DNA of 64,000 nucleotides from Crotalaria pallida (lineage: Eukaryota; Streptophyta; Magnoliopsida; Fabales; Fabaceae), in contig CM075649.1 of the NCBI GenBank assembly GCA_037953625.1, forward strand, positions 124,059,290-124,123,289, in the 5' to 3' direction. Below are positions 34,701 to 47,400 of this stretch, in pieces. Both the position numbers and the translations under genes were made by a program. The stretch's first letter is position 1. Each line of letters begins with the position of its first letter. The notes under the pieces were generated by a model. It was not told the origin of the DNA. It saw nothing but the letters and a program-made list of their open reading frames with translations, and searched no databases.

Positions 34701-36560
34701 TGTTGGGATTTACAAGAGGGCTCTACACATCTAAAGGGGTTGAACAGATGTAGTGGTTACTTTATCCAATTTTCGCTTACAATAAAAAATATGTGTGTTA
34801 GCATCACTTTACCTAGTTGTTGTTTGAATTACTTGGTTGTAGCAGAGTGTTAACCGGTTAACCCCTGTGTTACTTGATAGATGATAGCAGGACCAAGTAA
34901 TCGGTTCTAAAAACGATTCTTCTCAAAATCTTTTTTGCAAAACCAGTATACGTACCTAACAACAATCAATATTAGATACTAAACAAATTCTAAAACACTT
35001 GAAAAGATTATTCTTAATTGGTTCTTGAATGAATGTGTTAAAGAACGACATTTCTCAAAATAATCGAAATAAGCGCAAAGTAAAGGAGATAGGGATAGGA
35101 ATACGACATATCGATTTATACTGGTTCACTCTCTCCTTTTGACAGCTACATCCAGTCTTCCCTTTCCGATTTCGGAGATTTGCTTTCTATGAATTTAGAA
35201 CAATTGTCTTTTGTACAAACACGTTTCCAAGATGCCTCACTTGACAAGCTAAGAAATGATCCCTCACCCTTGCGATGTACCTCCCTCAATCTTCTAAATT
35301 CCCTTGTGAATCAACTTTAAAGGTATCTCACTCTCAAGCACTAAGAAGATACCTCACTTCCTTGATTTCTCCACTGCTAAAAGGATACTCACTCCTTAGT
35401 CTTCTCCTTCACTAGGTGATGCCTCACACCTAAGAAGTAATTCTTCTTTGTTGTTCTTCAATTAACACCTTAATGTGCAGAATGAAACAACTCTAATTTG
35501 CTCTTGAATCTTTGAAACTTGAATATCAATGCATGCAATATGAACAAAGATGCATATTGAGATGAAGAATGAAAGAGATGAAATGCATATGAAAATTCTC
35601 TTTTTGATTATCTATAAAATAATGATTAAGGGTTTCTATGTTTTTCAATAATGAAAACTCTCTTAAAAGTACCATTTTATAGTGAGTTTTAATGTATCAA
35701 GTCAGTTAAGGAGTTAGTTGAAGTTTCAAACTGTTTTTGGCCCTAACTGTCAGTTTTACTCATTTAACACTGATCTTGCCCGGTTAACGGGAGTTAAAAA
35801 TTGGTTTTGCCAAATTTAACACTACGTAACTTATCAGTAATCTGTTAGTCATCAATTATCATTAGACTAAATATTGATCATTAACTGATTATCAATCAAT
35901 TAACCTAAGACTTGACTTGCATATTAAAGCATGAGTTTTAAACTCATTATTGAGCCAAAGTATGATGTATTAGTATATTATAAAATGTTTAAAAAATCAT
36001 ATGCATCATTTTCAAAAGATTGGTTTTGTAATGAATCTATATCATGATTATTCAATATAAATGCATTGAGATTCACTGTCCAACCTAGACTCTACCCAAT
36101 CAAGCATCTTAAGGATCTAATAAAACGTAAATAATAATAAAGAATAAAGTCCTAATAGATTTGCTTCTTGAGTCTTGTTGTTGTTTGTTTGTTGATCTTG
36201 CACATTTGGTCTTCATCAAAACACTTGCCAAACTCACTATCTTCACAATCTCCCCCTTTTTTATGATGACAAACTTTTGTGCAACTTGTGATGAGATGTG
36301 TAGTCTTTGAAAGTTGCTCCCCCTCAATTTATGCACTTTAATTCACTTTGAATTGCACTTTGCGAAATATTTGCATTATTTAGAGAACCTTTATGGCCCT
36401 TTCACTTTGAAATCAACAAATCTACATAAAACAAACAAACACAACATTTCTCCCCCTTTTGGCATGATAAAAAAGTATTAAAGAAGTAATAACATGCTCC
36501 AAAAGTCAGGAAAATGCATTAAAAACCAGATTTTGCTGTCAAAACAAAGCACTTAACCGG
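34701..36560. repeat. Copia (Maximus/SIRE-like) LTR segment, copy A
   Basis: Begins TGTTGGGATTTACAAG. It contains TTAACCGGTTAAC (34853-34865), CTGGTTCACTCTC...AGCTACATCCAGTC (about 35120-35155), many CCTCAC/CTTGATT motifs, GAGATTCACTGTCC...CTCTACCCAA near 36070, and CTCCCCCTTTT tracts near 36250 and 36450. These recur in the same order in copy B at 45816-47400. The CTCCCCCTTTTGGCATGAT motif is one I associate with Maximus/SIRE LTRs. No gag or pol was seen. Ends are approximate. Confidence 0.5.
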
Positions 36561-36569
36561 TTAACTACC

Positions 36570-37190
36570 TCATTTAATCGGGTAAAGTATGCAATTTTGG
36601 ACAGATTTGACAGTTTTATCTAAATAGAACCAAGTGATTTTTCTTCCCAGAAGAGGGAGATCCATAAGACCCATATTGTCAATAAAAGCATTGAATTCTA
36701 CATTATCATTATGATTATCCGCATCTGAGATGCCAATACGCTCAAAGATATGACAAACATAATTGAAATCACCCACCACACACTAGTTGTCACCCCCTAA
36801 CCTCCTTCTTAATCAGACGAGATCTTCTCAAAGCTTCGTTTTGGCCGTCAAGGAACAGGGAGAGTAAACATTAACAATCACAATAAGATAAGACTTTTTC
36901 CATTGTAAGCAAACACCAGGGAAACCAACTCCTCCAAACGCATAAATAAAATCAAACACAGATTTATTCCAAATACTCAAAGTACCCCAAATCTTCCCAC
37001 AGCAGGAGAAAAACGCCAATCATAACCAGAAGATCCTCATAAGAATTCACAAAGATAGTTTTCAATCTCCTTCATCTTCGTCTCTTGGATAGCAACAAAG
37101 TCAAAATTCTAAGATAACACTAACTTTTTTATATTCTTCTTTTTAAAAGCCCCACCAAGTCTGCATTCCGCATATCAACGTTCACCCTAT
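36570..37190 (-). pseudogene. LINE endonuclease domain remnant
   Basis: On the minus strand, in several frames: VNVDMRNADLVG near 37180, then FDFVAIQETKMKEI (the QETK motif) near 37090, WGTLSIWNKSVFDF and VIVNVYSPC near 36850-36990, and VGDFNYVCHIFERIG with LMDLPLLGRKITW near 36600-36780. These are ordered motifs of the apurinic-type endonuclease at the start of plant LINE ORF2. Frame changes and stops make it dead, and no reverse transcriptase follows. The LARD-like element at 37449 lies just upstream of it. Confidence 0.75.
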
Positions 37191-37448
37191 TTCTTTCCCT
37201 TCATTGCATTTTAGTCTCTTTATGCTCTTGAGATGGGGTTTTTATGGGCTACAGACTCAATTTATTTAAACAAACAAACACAACGTAAGGATTATCAGAA
37301 TAATCTCATAACATTCCTAATTCATTCACCGTAACAACAGAACATAAAATAAAAACTTAAAGGATAGTTAAAAATGGATAAGATGGAAGAGATAAGAAAT
37401 GCAGAAAGAGTAAGGTAGAGCCACAACCTCAAATTGAGGTTAATAATT

Positions 37449-38333
37449 GTTTCAACCCCTTTTTACGCAGTGTTTAATGATAATGATCTGGGTTTGTAAG
37501 CTTAAGAGATGTATGTAGAAGTACAAAATCCATGCCTCCGTGGCTTGGAGAGAACGGATGGAGCATCATGAAGAATCATCGGGAGGATCGACCGGAGTGT
37601 TCTTTACCCATGAAAATTGCTCTGGAGGGTGAAGGAGTATGATAGTTTTAGTGTCTGGGAGAATGAAAGGGGTGAAATGAATGAGGAAAATGACGCCCTC
37701 TCCCCGTATGGTTTTGGGTATCCCTCTCTTTTATTTCTTTTGTGGACTTATGGTGTTTGTGTTTGGTTCCTCTTGTTCTCTCCTCTTTCTCTATCATGTT
37801 CTGATCTCTTTTGATGTCCAAGTGGCTATTTTTATAGGTTATAGGAAGGGGTATAATGGTAATCTGATGAGAACTTGGTGACCAAGTAAACTTAGTGACC
37901 AAGTAGACTTGGAGACCAAGTCTTGGACAAAAAGGTGTCAGCCTACGTTGTCACAGCATGTGGGTCAGTGAGCGTTCTATGTGTTAGGGCGTCCTAGGTC
38001 TTAGGGCATCATGGGTGTTAGGGCGTCCTATGTCTTAGGGCGTCATGGGTATCAGGGCGTCCCCGTCCCTTATCTATCATGAAGGTGCTTTGTCAAGGCA
38101 TGAATGCTCTGTGCACTTTCCTCCATCCAAAGCCTTCCAAGCCACGTAGTCCATGAAGTTCCCAACTTAGTGGTACCGCCGATGTGTCGTCCTACACCAA
38201 GGCGGCGTGGGTCCACTAAGTATCTTACCATATCTCTTGTAGTCTTTGTTGTGATCATACTTATCTTGTCTTTCCTGCAAGATTAGATTGCTAAATATAG
38301 ATTATGGCCCATGGTAAAAACAGGTCTGAAACA
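37449..38333 (-). repeat. 3' LTR of the LARD-like element
   Basis: 885 bp, nearly identical to 44469-45422 apart from scattered substitutions and a shorter minisatellite (about 37972-38065, motif GTCTTAGGGCGTCCTAGGT-like). Small frames inside (37617-37814 and others) occur in both LTRs and are not genes. Confidence 0.92.
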
Positions 38334-38659
38334 TTAGCCCCCTTGCACTTGAGGGAGAATCTATTCTTTCTCAAGTGCACAATATCTCTAAAGGCCATAA
38401 TCTTTATTTGATGCTGCATAAAATTTTGTTAGTAATAAAATACATTTATCTCAAATTCAATGACGATTGTAATAAAAGTTGAAACTATCCTTTCTTGATG
38501 ATTCTCTTTTGCTTTGTAATGGTCTATGAGTGATGTTGTCTCCTCAAGAGGAAGCCCCCTAGTTTCTATTCCGCTTTGCTAATCATCCAGTATGCATTGT
38601 GTCATGGCAATTCCAGATCCGCTTAGGACCATGCTCTTCTTAAGTCTTAGTACGCTCGG

Positions 38660-38750
38660 ATGTAATGAATGAATGAATGCCATGTATGCATGGATGATGC
38701 AAATGAATGAATGCCATGTATGCATGGATGATGCGAATGAATGAATGTTA
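38660..38750. repeat. Short tandem repeat in LARD interior
   Basis: Two copies of a unit of about 36 bp (GAATGAATGCCATGTATGC then ATGGATGATGC) and a partial third. Confidence 0.85.
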
Positions 38751-41446
38751 TGCTAAATCCTCTTCTTCTTTGAAGGCGTCCGCCCCTCCTCCCAAAAACA
38801 CGAAGGGGGCGTAGCCACCGTTGCTCCTGTTTTGCCTTGTCGCAGATAGTTTCACCAGTTATCCTTACGCCTTGTTGTTTCTGGTGGGCGTCCTTCTGAT
38901 AATGTGGTCATGGCTGCTCAAACTTTTTATGCAAATTATTGAAAACACAATTGAAGCAGATAAACTTATTATGCCTTGTGCTAATTGATCATATTTAAAA
39001 TCTTTCATTTGACTTTTTGATGAAGTTTTTCTTTTCTTATACGAGCGCCGGGGCGCGATCCGGTAGCTACAACACTCGTATTTGGTCTATTCGTGACGCT
39101 TTGACAACTCTTTTGCCCTTAGTACGCCCGAATTGATCGACCCTTGCGAATACCCAGGGCGTGACCATTTCAGGTATTCGCGTGAGCCTAAGTGTTTGGC
39201 CTGTGTTCACTTAGACTTTTATCCATATCGTGGATGCGGGGAACGACACCCGCTCGACCATCCCGATTTGTTATCTCTATCTTAAGTGTTGGGTTTTGAT
39301 AACCACTCCGGACACTTAGATCTTCCAAATGAGGGGACTATGACCCGCTCGACCATTTGGGTGCATGCTTTGCTTGAAACGTGTGGTGGGGTCTCTCCCC
39401 TTCTTCCTTTTTTCTTTTCTTTTCTTTTCTTTTTCTTTTTTTTTTGTCACACGTCCAAGCTTCTATTTGTCTCTTTTAAATATAAGCTCTCATTCTAGTA
39501 ATTCTATATTTATGTTCGGTGTTAAGTATACAATAACAGTAGTGAACCAAAAGTTGAATCATGCCAAGATGCAATAATCAAATTTCAAAAATCATCTTAC
39601 GATCATATCTTTCTTATTGTGTTTTCTCGGGGGAGGTTCATACCAACACGCCCACTTAACTCTTTTTAATTGGGTTTGCTTGAGGGAGGTTAAGACCATC
39701 ACTCATCAAGTCCCCTAATGTCAATAATAATTTTCTTTCATGCATTCTTTCATGGTTGTCTAGCTGAGCATGCTTAGGGGGGGTTAAACTGTCACGCCTA
39801 AGCACTATCTTATAATTGATTTATCATGGTTGTCATTTCTAAGGTTCATTTCTTAGCATGTGAGAGAATAATAATGCAAATTAATGCATGAAATTAGAAT
39901 TAGGCTAGACGTAATACTTAGCTTCGTGTTTTCTTGAAGTTGTTCTTCATTATGACCTTTTGTCCAACTAGAGCGTTCCTCTAGCTTTTGAGTGTCTTGT
40001 TATGGAGGGCGTAGCTAGAGAGCGTTCCTTTGATTTTGGGGTGTTTTTTTACAAATAGTTGATTTCTTGCTTCTGGTCTTCATTTCAAGGAAAAAGAACA
40101 CGTATTTCTGTTTACTCAAGAGCGTGCTTTCCGCTGCGTTGTTCAGGGTGTGCATTTCTGCTGGGCATACTTTTTGCTATCTTGCTTTTCACTGAGCATT
40201 TGGTCTTTTCTATGGAATCATCTTTTTTAGGGAATAACTTCCTTCTACCCTCGAAGCTCTTGAACGTACCATCTAGATTTTCTCCTTGCCGATTTTCTTT
40301 GTTGCAGTTCATGGGCGTGCTCTTTTTCTCTCTTCGAGGGCGTTTTCCACTTTGTTCTCCAGCGCACATTTTCTCCACTGGGCACATATTCCACCACTTC
40401 TCTTCATAGTGAATAATTTATTTTCATTACTAGGGTAGTTTTTTTTTTCCTCTCTTGAAACTTTGAGCATGTCATCCAAGCCTTCTCCCAGCTAACTTGT
40501 TTTTGGCCATAATTTTTAGACCTGATGCTTATCTAATGACACTTGGTTGCTTTCCTACTCTGGGCGTCCATTTTTAGACGTGGAGAGCGTTCTTCCTAGC
40601 CTTTAGGTATCTCACTTTTGGGTGTCCTTTCCCACTTGGGCATCCCGCTTTTGGTCCTCTCGCTCTTGGGCGTGAGGATCACACCTTCCCATTCTAAGTG
40701 TCCTGCCCTTGAGCATGAAGAGCGTTCCTTTCCGCTTTAGCTATCTCTGCAACATAAAATAATGCTCAAATATTTCTCTCTATGTACCTAATAACATAGT
40801 AATTTCTCAATCAGCCAATTTGACATTCAGGTTCTACTACGTCATCATGCAAAATTATGTATGGAGGAACGCCCTTCTTATAATGTTATAGAGAGCGTAA
40901 CCTCTCGCTCTTGAGTACGGGGGGCATACTTCTCGTTTTGGTCGTGAAGGGCGTTCCTGCCCACTATGCTTTCTACCGAGGCTCAAAAATTTTGCTCTAA
41001 TCTTAGCATGACATAATAATTTATTCTACAATAAATTTATGCTTATTTAACATTTAAGTTCTACTACTCATAAAATAATCAAATATTCATGGCATGACAC
41101 ACAGGCATTCACCATAAGCATTTACCTCTCTCATATTTCATGCTCTTATCTCCTATTATCTATAGTTTTAATAAGATATTTTTATCATGGTCCAAAGGAG
41201 ATACTTGACAAGTTTATCAGAGGACAACGCTCACATAACAAGAATTTGTACATAATAATAATTAAAAATAATAACAGATTATGAGCATGCGTCGTGTCTC
41301 TCTCTTGCTTCATATTCATATGAGCACTGGTAATAAACATAAAAATATGGCATGAAAATGACTTCACATTGTCATACAACAGACCAACACGTTATTCACA
41401 ACATAAACTCCAAGACTTAGTCATTATCATGAAAGTTATCTAAGAT

Positions 41447-41482
<36 letters not shown>

Positions 41483-41779
41483 GTGGTGCATTAAAAATGA
41501 ACGAGTTTATTTTACTTCCCTGAACACATTTCTTGGTAAGTGTGCATCTTTGGTATGTATGAGGTTGTCCTCCATTTTAGGTAGTAGCCTCTAGTTTGCT
41601 AATTGATCTACACTCCTCTTCAATAATAGCTTGTTGATCCCTCATCTTTCCATGCATCAAGACCAAGTCCTTCCATCCTTAGCTACAGTCACTATCCTCT
41701 TTCTTGATCTTTACCTGATTCCTTCTATCACAAAAATGTTAAAAACTATATATTTTCATAAAATTGGTTTATAATATCA

Positions 41780-41823
<44 letters not shown>

Positions 41824-42047
41824 CTCTCTTTTTTTTCTTTCCTCTTTTTTTTTCTTTTTCCTTTATTTTTAGATATACTATTATAATATTAAGATTATCA
41901 TGATAAAAACTAATTCCAAGTTGTGGCCACAAATAGCATACTTATAAAATGTTATGCACATATATATTGATATGTTAATAATAAAAACTTGGGCCAGCAT
42001 AATTTATTCAATCAATAAAATTATTTTACAGTAGTAACAAAGAGAGA
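38751..42047. other. LARD interior, non-coding
   Basis: No domain in any frame. GGGCGT, GCGTTCCT and GGGCGTCC motifs recur throughout, suggesting old amplification of a short unit. A pyrimidine-rich tract lies at 39400-39445, (ATA)n at about 41448-41481, and (CT)18 at about 41783-41819 followed by more pyrimidines to about 41875. Confidence 0.7.
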
Positions 42048-42060
42048 GGGAGAACAAGTT

Positions 42061-42257
42061 TTTTTTTTTTTTGGTGTACACCAAGGGTATCCCCCAGCCG
42101 ACAGCCGAAGACTAATCCCCTCCGAGGCGTAGAGATCACCGAAGTGGATTTTTCCTCTACCAACAAAGCCTTTTCCATGCCCACGGCAGGGATCGAACCT
42201 CTGACATCATGCTTAAGGAACCCAGCTATCTACCAACTGTGCTGGGCTTTGTTGGTG
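42061..42257 (-). mobile_element. tRNA-derived SINE, copy 2, inside the LARD
   Basis: Minus strand: GCCCAGCACAGTTGGTAGA (A box), AGGTTCGATCCCTGCC (B box), poly(A) tail (plus-strand T run at 42059-42074). GGGAGAACAAGTT lies on both sides (42048-42060 and 42258-42270), a 13-bp or longer target duplication. Same family as 28130-28348. It inserted after the LARD did, or was copied along with it. Confidence 0.92.
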
Positions 42258-42270
42258 GGGAGAACAAGTT

Positions 42271-44448
42271 TTACTTCCCTGACTTTTCTGGACAGATATA
42301 TGTTCCCTTCTCAAACCTTTGGGCAATGACCTCCTCTTGGTTTTTGATATCTCTTAGTCGTGTCATATGCCCTTACCCATTCATTTTGTTTCTATCGAGG
42401 CTCCTTATCTCCAAAGCTTTTCTTTTTCCTCTCTTAGTAATTGAAAAGTTTTCTTGCTAAGAGAACAAATGCCAAAACTTTTCTCTCCAACTCTTTGTCT
42501 TTTCCTTGTTTCATCTGACAGTTTTTCCCTTTCCTCATGCGATCATTATCTTTTCCTCTTCTTTTGCCTTGATCAGGAACCAAGCCTATCACTATGAAAT
42601 CCCTTTCGTCCAGCTACTAACTTGGCTACTGACTCATTCGCTTGACCAGTCTGGGCGTTCTTGAATTCTGAGCGTTTTTCGGGGGACGCCCACTCCTTTG
42701 GGGAGAATGGCGTTTCTGCCTGCTTTGTTGGTAAGCTCAAATATTCCACAATTATGATGACGCCCTTCCTTCCTGCCTACTTTGGGCGTTCTACTAAAGC
42801 TCAAATATTTTGTTCTATTGTAATAATTTTTTCTCCAATAAATCAATGTTGGTTTAATATTCATGTTCTACCACTTAACCATCATCAAACAATCATGGTC
42901 TACACTTAATCGAGCATGCATTAACCACACTTAATTTTGTAATATCCCATTCATATTTATTGTAATCCTTAATTTAACGAAGACATTCTCTTATCAGATT
43001 CAATGAAAATACTAAGCTAGTTCATCATGCAATAGTAAAAACGTGTGTAAAAATGATTGAAGACAATAACAAACATATAAACATGTGGCCGACGACTAAA
43101 GAAAAAATCATAAAGGAATAAATAGGATTATTCATAAACATATAAAATAATAAATCAATAGCCAGATGGAGGTACTTAGCTGTGACTTATTGATGATAAT
43201 AAAGGAATTTGTCTCCCCTTTTATTTTGTCCCAGGTTTGCCATGTCTTTTTCCATTGGACTAAAACCCAAACACTTCACTCTAGGAAAATTACTTTTTAT
43301 TCTTCTGGTCTCTAGAAGTAGTATTTTTTTGGTTGAAAAAGTCTTCCTCGATCAAAACAGATGCCCAAAATTCTCTTTCTTTATCTCTTGTCCTTGAACA
43401 CTGCTCTTCTTTTATTTTTAAACCAAAAAACCAGATTACCCAATGACAGGTCTCTTTCATCTCTCTGCTGTACACAATAACCAAAAAATTGCTTTCCTTT
43501 TGGAGTCCCTCTTTCTTTTACTCAGAAAGTTCTAAAACTTCAACTCATCCCAACTCAAAAGTCTCCATTGCACTGCTTTCAACACTTTCTTCTCTAAGAT
43601 ATCCCTTTCCTCTCTCCTCTCTGTCTCTGTTTCACTTTCTTCACCTAATAAACTTCCATCTTCATTCATGAACCAAAAATAAACTCAGTCTCCTCCGTCT
43701 CCTTGTTCGGTGTGTCTCTTTGCTCGGGTCGGTGGTGATCGGGTCAGTGACCAGTGGCGGCGTTGGCTTTCTGTTTCCCTCCACCACTCTCGTAACCGCA
43801 AGACGAGTTGTAGATCTGAAATCGGGGCCATTTGACCTTGGCACGTGGGGTACTGATGTCGTCACTCACCCACAAGAACGGTGGAAAGAAGAGAGTCGGC
43901 CGCGAGCAGTCGTGATCAACGCGGCGACGACGACGACGATGCGTGGTCTCACGGGTGCTGCGTTGTTCATGTGCAGATCTGCAGCAGTGGGCTTTGCTCT
44001 CAATGGTGGCGGTGATTCATCAGATGCGACGCACACCAACCACCTCTGAATCCAGATATGCGTTTTTCCCTCAGGAGGCTAGAACGATGCACGTGTTCCG
44101 ATCAAGAAGCTCAGTTCTGGTTCTAAGTTTTTTTTTCCTTGTGGTGCTGGGTCGACTCGGTGAGTTGACTCGCCGAGTCAGTTCGGTGCAGTGGTGAAGC
44201 TTGGCCGTTGATCCCAAATTTGACACATTGAGGAGCTATCAGGCTTTGATATTATTTTTTCCTTTTGCTGAATCTTTGACTTTTAGTTTCCTCTTTCCTT
44301 CTTCTTCTGGGTGTAATATGAACAATATATCTTGCTGTACATTTGGTGCTTTGAACAATATAATTTTGGCTTTCACTCTCCTTTTCTTTGCCTCTATAAG
44401 CACTTTTTCTTTTTCGATTCTTCATGATCTCAGCTTCATACATACATC
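42271..44448. other. LARD interior, leader side, non-coding
   Basis: No protein domain. 43690-44200 is GC-richer, with a 109-codon frame (43720-44049) of no recognisable family. It lies close to the PBS, so it corresponds to the element's leader. Confidence 0.6.
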
Positions 44449-44468
44449 TCCCCAGCGGAGTCGCCAAA

Positions 44469-45422
44469 TGTTTCAACCCCTTTTTACGGAGTGTTTAATG
44501 ATAATGATCTGGGTTTGTAAGCTTAAGAGATGTATGTAGAAGTACAAAATCCATGCCTCCGTGGCTTGGAGAGAACGGATGGAGCATCATGAAGAATCAT
44601 CGGGAGGATCGACCGGAGTGCTCTTTACCCATGAAAATTGCTCTGGAGGGTAAAGGAGTATGATAGTTTTAGTGTCTGGAAGAATGAAAGGGGTGAAATG
44701 AATGAGGAAAATGACGCTCTCTCCCCGTATGGTTTTGGGTATCCCTCTGTTTTATTTCTTTTGTGGACTTATGGTGTTTGTGTTTGGTTCCTCTTGTTCT
44801 CTCCTCTTTCTCTATTATGTTTTGATCTCTTTTGATGTCCAAGTGGCTATTTTTATAGGTTATAGGAAGGGGTATAATGGTAATCTGATGAGAACTTGGT
44901 GACCAAGTAAACTTAGTGACCAAGTAGACTTGGAGACCAAGTCTTGGACAAAAAGGTGTCAGCCTACGCTGTCACAGCATGTGGGTCAGTGAGCGTTCTA
45001 TGTGTTAGAGCGTCCTAGGTCTTAGGGCGTTCTATGTGTTAGGGCGTCCTAGGTCTTAGGGCGTCCTAGGTGTTAGGGCGTCCTAGGTCTTAGGGCGTCA
45101 TGGGTGTTAGGGCGTCCAATGTCTTAGGGCGTCATGGGTATCAGGGCGTCCCCGTCCCTTATCTATCGTGAAGGTGCTTTGTCAAGGCATGAATGCTCTG
45201 TGCACTTTCCTCCATCCAAAGCCTTCCAAGCCACGTAGTCCATGAAGTTCCCAACTTAGTGGTACCACCGATATGTCGTCCTACACCAAGGCAGGGTGGG
45301 TCCACTAAGTATCTTACCATATCTCTTGTAGTCTTTGTTGTGATCATACTTATCTTGTCTTTCCTGCAAAATTAGATTGCTAAATATAGATTATGGCCCA
45401 TGGTAAAAACAGGTCTGAAACA
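44469..45422 (-). repeat. 5' LTR of the LARD-like element
   Basis: 954 bp, 69 bp longer than its partner. The difference lies in the minisatellite at about 44993-45150, which has additional GGGCGTCCTAGGT(C/G)TTA units. Confidence 0.92.
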
Positions 45423-45815
45423 ATAATCCATAATGACCGTTACACAAAGGTATCACATCCTTGATGTGGCCAAGTTTTAGTCACTAGACCTATGAGGCAA
45501 AGCCTGAACATACAAGAAGCACAAAAGTTATCAAAACTTATAAACTCTTTAATTTATATCTTTCGTATTATCAAAATGAAGAACATGCAAGATTATATAT
45601 AGAGATCTTGGGTGTGTATCCCAAGCCCATCCACGTCCCCATCATCATTTCAAGAATATAACCCCCTTCGCTAATCAACATAATATAAAATAGGAGAAGT
45701 ATGAGGGCAAAAATGATTTTCCTCCAATGATCTTCCTAAGTGTTGTTTTCCTTCCTAATGCCCCTCTTTAATGCTCCATCATTCTTTTGGCTTCCCAAAA
45801 AAAACTTCACTAATG

Positions 45816-47400
45816 TGTTGGAATACAAGTGGTATAGTATGAACACGTAAGAACACCTAGAAGGGGGGGTTGAATAGGTGTTAAAACAACCTTGAACAAT
45901 TTTCGCAAAGTACAAACAAAACGTGGTTAAAACAGAATTTCTTTAACCAATGTATCAGTGACTAACCGGTTACTAAGCTTACTAACCGGTTAGTATCTGA
46001 ACCAGTTTTGAATATAATTGCAATTCAATCAAGAAGTCAGAGTAAAACGCAGAAATACTTCAACCCAAGAATTAAAACAATTAAACAGATGTTTTAAAAT
46101 GATTTTCCCCAAATTAATTTGTACAATTACTAACTAATTGATTCAATTAATTTGAAAATCCCTTTTCTAGGTTTTTATGCAAGAACAATGAATAATGCAG
46201 AAATTAAAGAGATTAGGGAAGAGATACTGCACAAGAGATTTATCCTGGTTCACTCTCACCCACTTGAGAGCTACATCCAGTCCCCTCTTCAACAAAGAGA
46301 GATTTCTTCACTAGAATTAAAGATCCTTGATTACAAGCAAAGCCTCTCAAGATTCCTCGCTTGATAGCTACCAAGAGATACCTCACTCTTGTTATGCAAC
46401 CCTCCTTAATCTTCTAATTCTACCCTCTTGCTATGTGAATCTCTATCCACTTAGACTTCTTCAATTCCTTGATTATTTCTCAACCAAGAAACCTTCACTT
46501 TGCTTGATTACACCTTAATCAAGACTTCCTTTGCTTGATTGTTCCTCAATCAAGACTTCCTTGATCTTCAATTTGTTGTAGACTAATTTGCCTTGAATGC
46601 AATGATTACAACACCATAGAATTACAGAAAATTAGAACCTAATGAATCTCAATCAAATAACAATGAACAAGTTGATTATGAGATTCTTGTGTTTGTAGAA
46701 AAATGATAACAAGATGTAAAAGAAAGCTTTTGATCTTCTCAATCTAAGAGAGAGTGTGTGGCTTGTTTCTCTGGATATAAAAATGTATTTGAATCATTCT
46801 ATATTTTCATTAAGATGTAAGAATGGTTTATATAGATACCCATAAAGAATGAAAACATAAAACTGAATTTTTAACAAACTTAACAGTCACTAACCGGTTA
46901 CTGGGTATGACTAACCGGTTAGTCACTGTAACTTTTGTTTTCTAATTTAGCAAAAAAATATTTTCAAAACTTTAACTATTAAAACCAATTCTTTCCAACC
47001 TTAATTAAAATATTTAGCCACATATTGATGCATCCTAAAATATAATGAAAAACATTTTGAAAAATATGCATCAATCATATTTTAATTAATTGGTTTTATG
47101 AAACTCAAAATTAATTTGATCAAAATTAATTAATTGAGATTCACTACCCAAAACTAACTCTACCCAACAACCTAAGGACTCAAAGCAAAATATAAAATAA
47201 CTCTATGAAACTTTGATTCCTTGTTTGCTTGTCTAGAGATTAGTTTATTCTCTCTTCTTGTAAAATTTGCTTTCTTCTTCTCTTTATCTTTTCTTTGTAA
47301 CATTTAGCTCTTGAACATTGTTGCTTTTGTTCTTTGGGAGACTTGCTTTCACTTGACTTCATCACAATGTTTAGTCTTGCTTTCACTTGATTTCATCACA
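45816..47400. repeat. Copia (Maximus/SIRE-like) LTR segment, copy B
   Basis: Begins TGTTGGAATACAAGTGG with AACACCTAGAAGGGGGGGTTGAATAGG-type sequence. It then has CTAACCGGTTA palindromes (45962, 45982, 46890, 46911), CCTGGTTCACTCTC...GAGCTACATCCAGTCC (46225-46280), and GAGATTCACTACCC...CTCTACCCAAC near 47140. The order matches 34701-36560. No coding domain. Ends are approximate and no target duplication was identified. Confidence 0.5.

Larger units (their letters stand above)
37449..45422 (-). mobile_element. Complete non-coding LTR retrotransposon (LARD-like)
   Basis: Two LTRs (37449-38333 and 44469-45422) bound 6.1 kb of interior. ATAAT flanks both ends exactly (37444-37448 and 45423-45427), a 5-bp target duplication. 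Both LTRs read TGTTTC...GAAACA. A PBS-like tract, TGGCGACTCCGCTGGGGA, lies on the minus strand two bases inside the right LTR (44449-44466), and a PPT-like GTGCAAGGGGGCTAA (minus) abuts the left LTR, so the element reads on the minus strand. The interior has no gag, protease, RT or integrase in any frame I could read; it holds microsatellites, GGGCGT/GCGTTC-rich sequence and a nested SINE. It must be mobilised in trans. The PBS recalls Ogre/Tat-type gypsy elements; this assignment is inference. Confidence 0.9.

Noticed and set aside
37617..37902. Overlapping plus and minus frames repeated at 44638-44923
   Set aside because: They are in the two LARD LTRs and are open by chance; duplication explains the apparent conservation.
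38660..38750. CRISPR-like array
   Set aside because: Adjacent units without unique spacers; an ordinary minisatellite in plant nuclear DNA.
43720..44049. 109-codon GC-rich frame
   Set aside because: In the LARD leader; composition-driven, no recognisable family.
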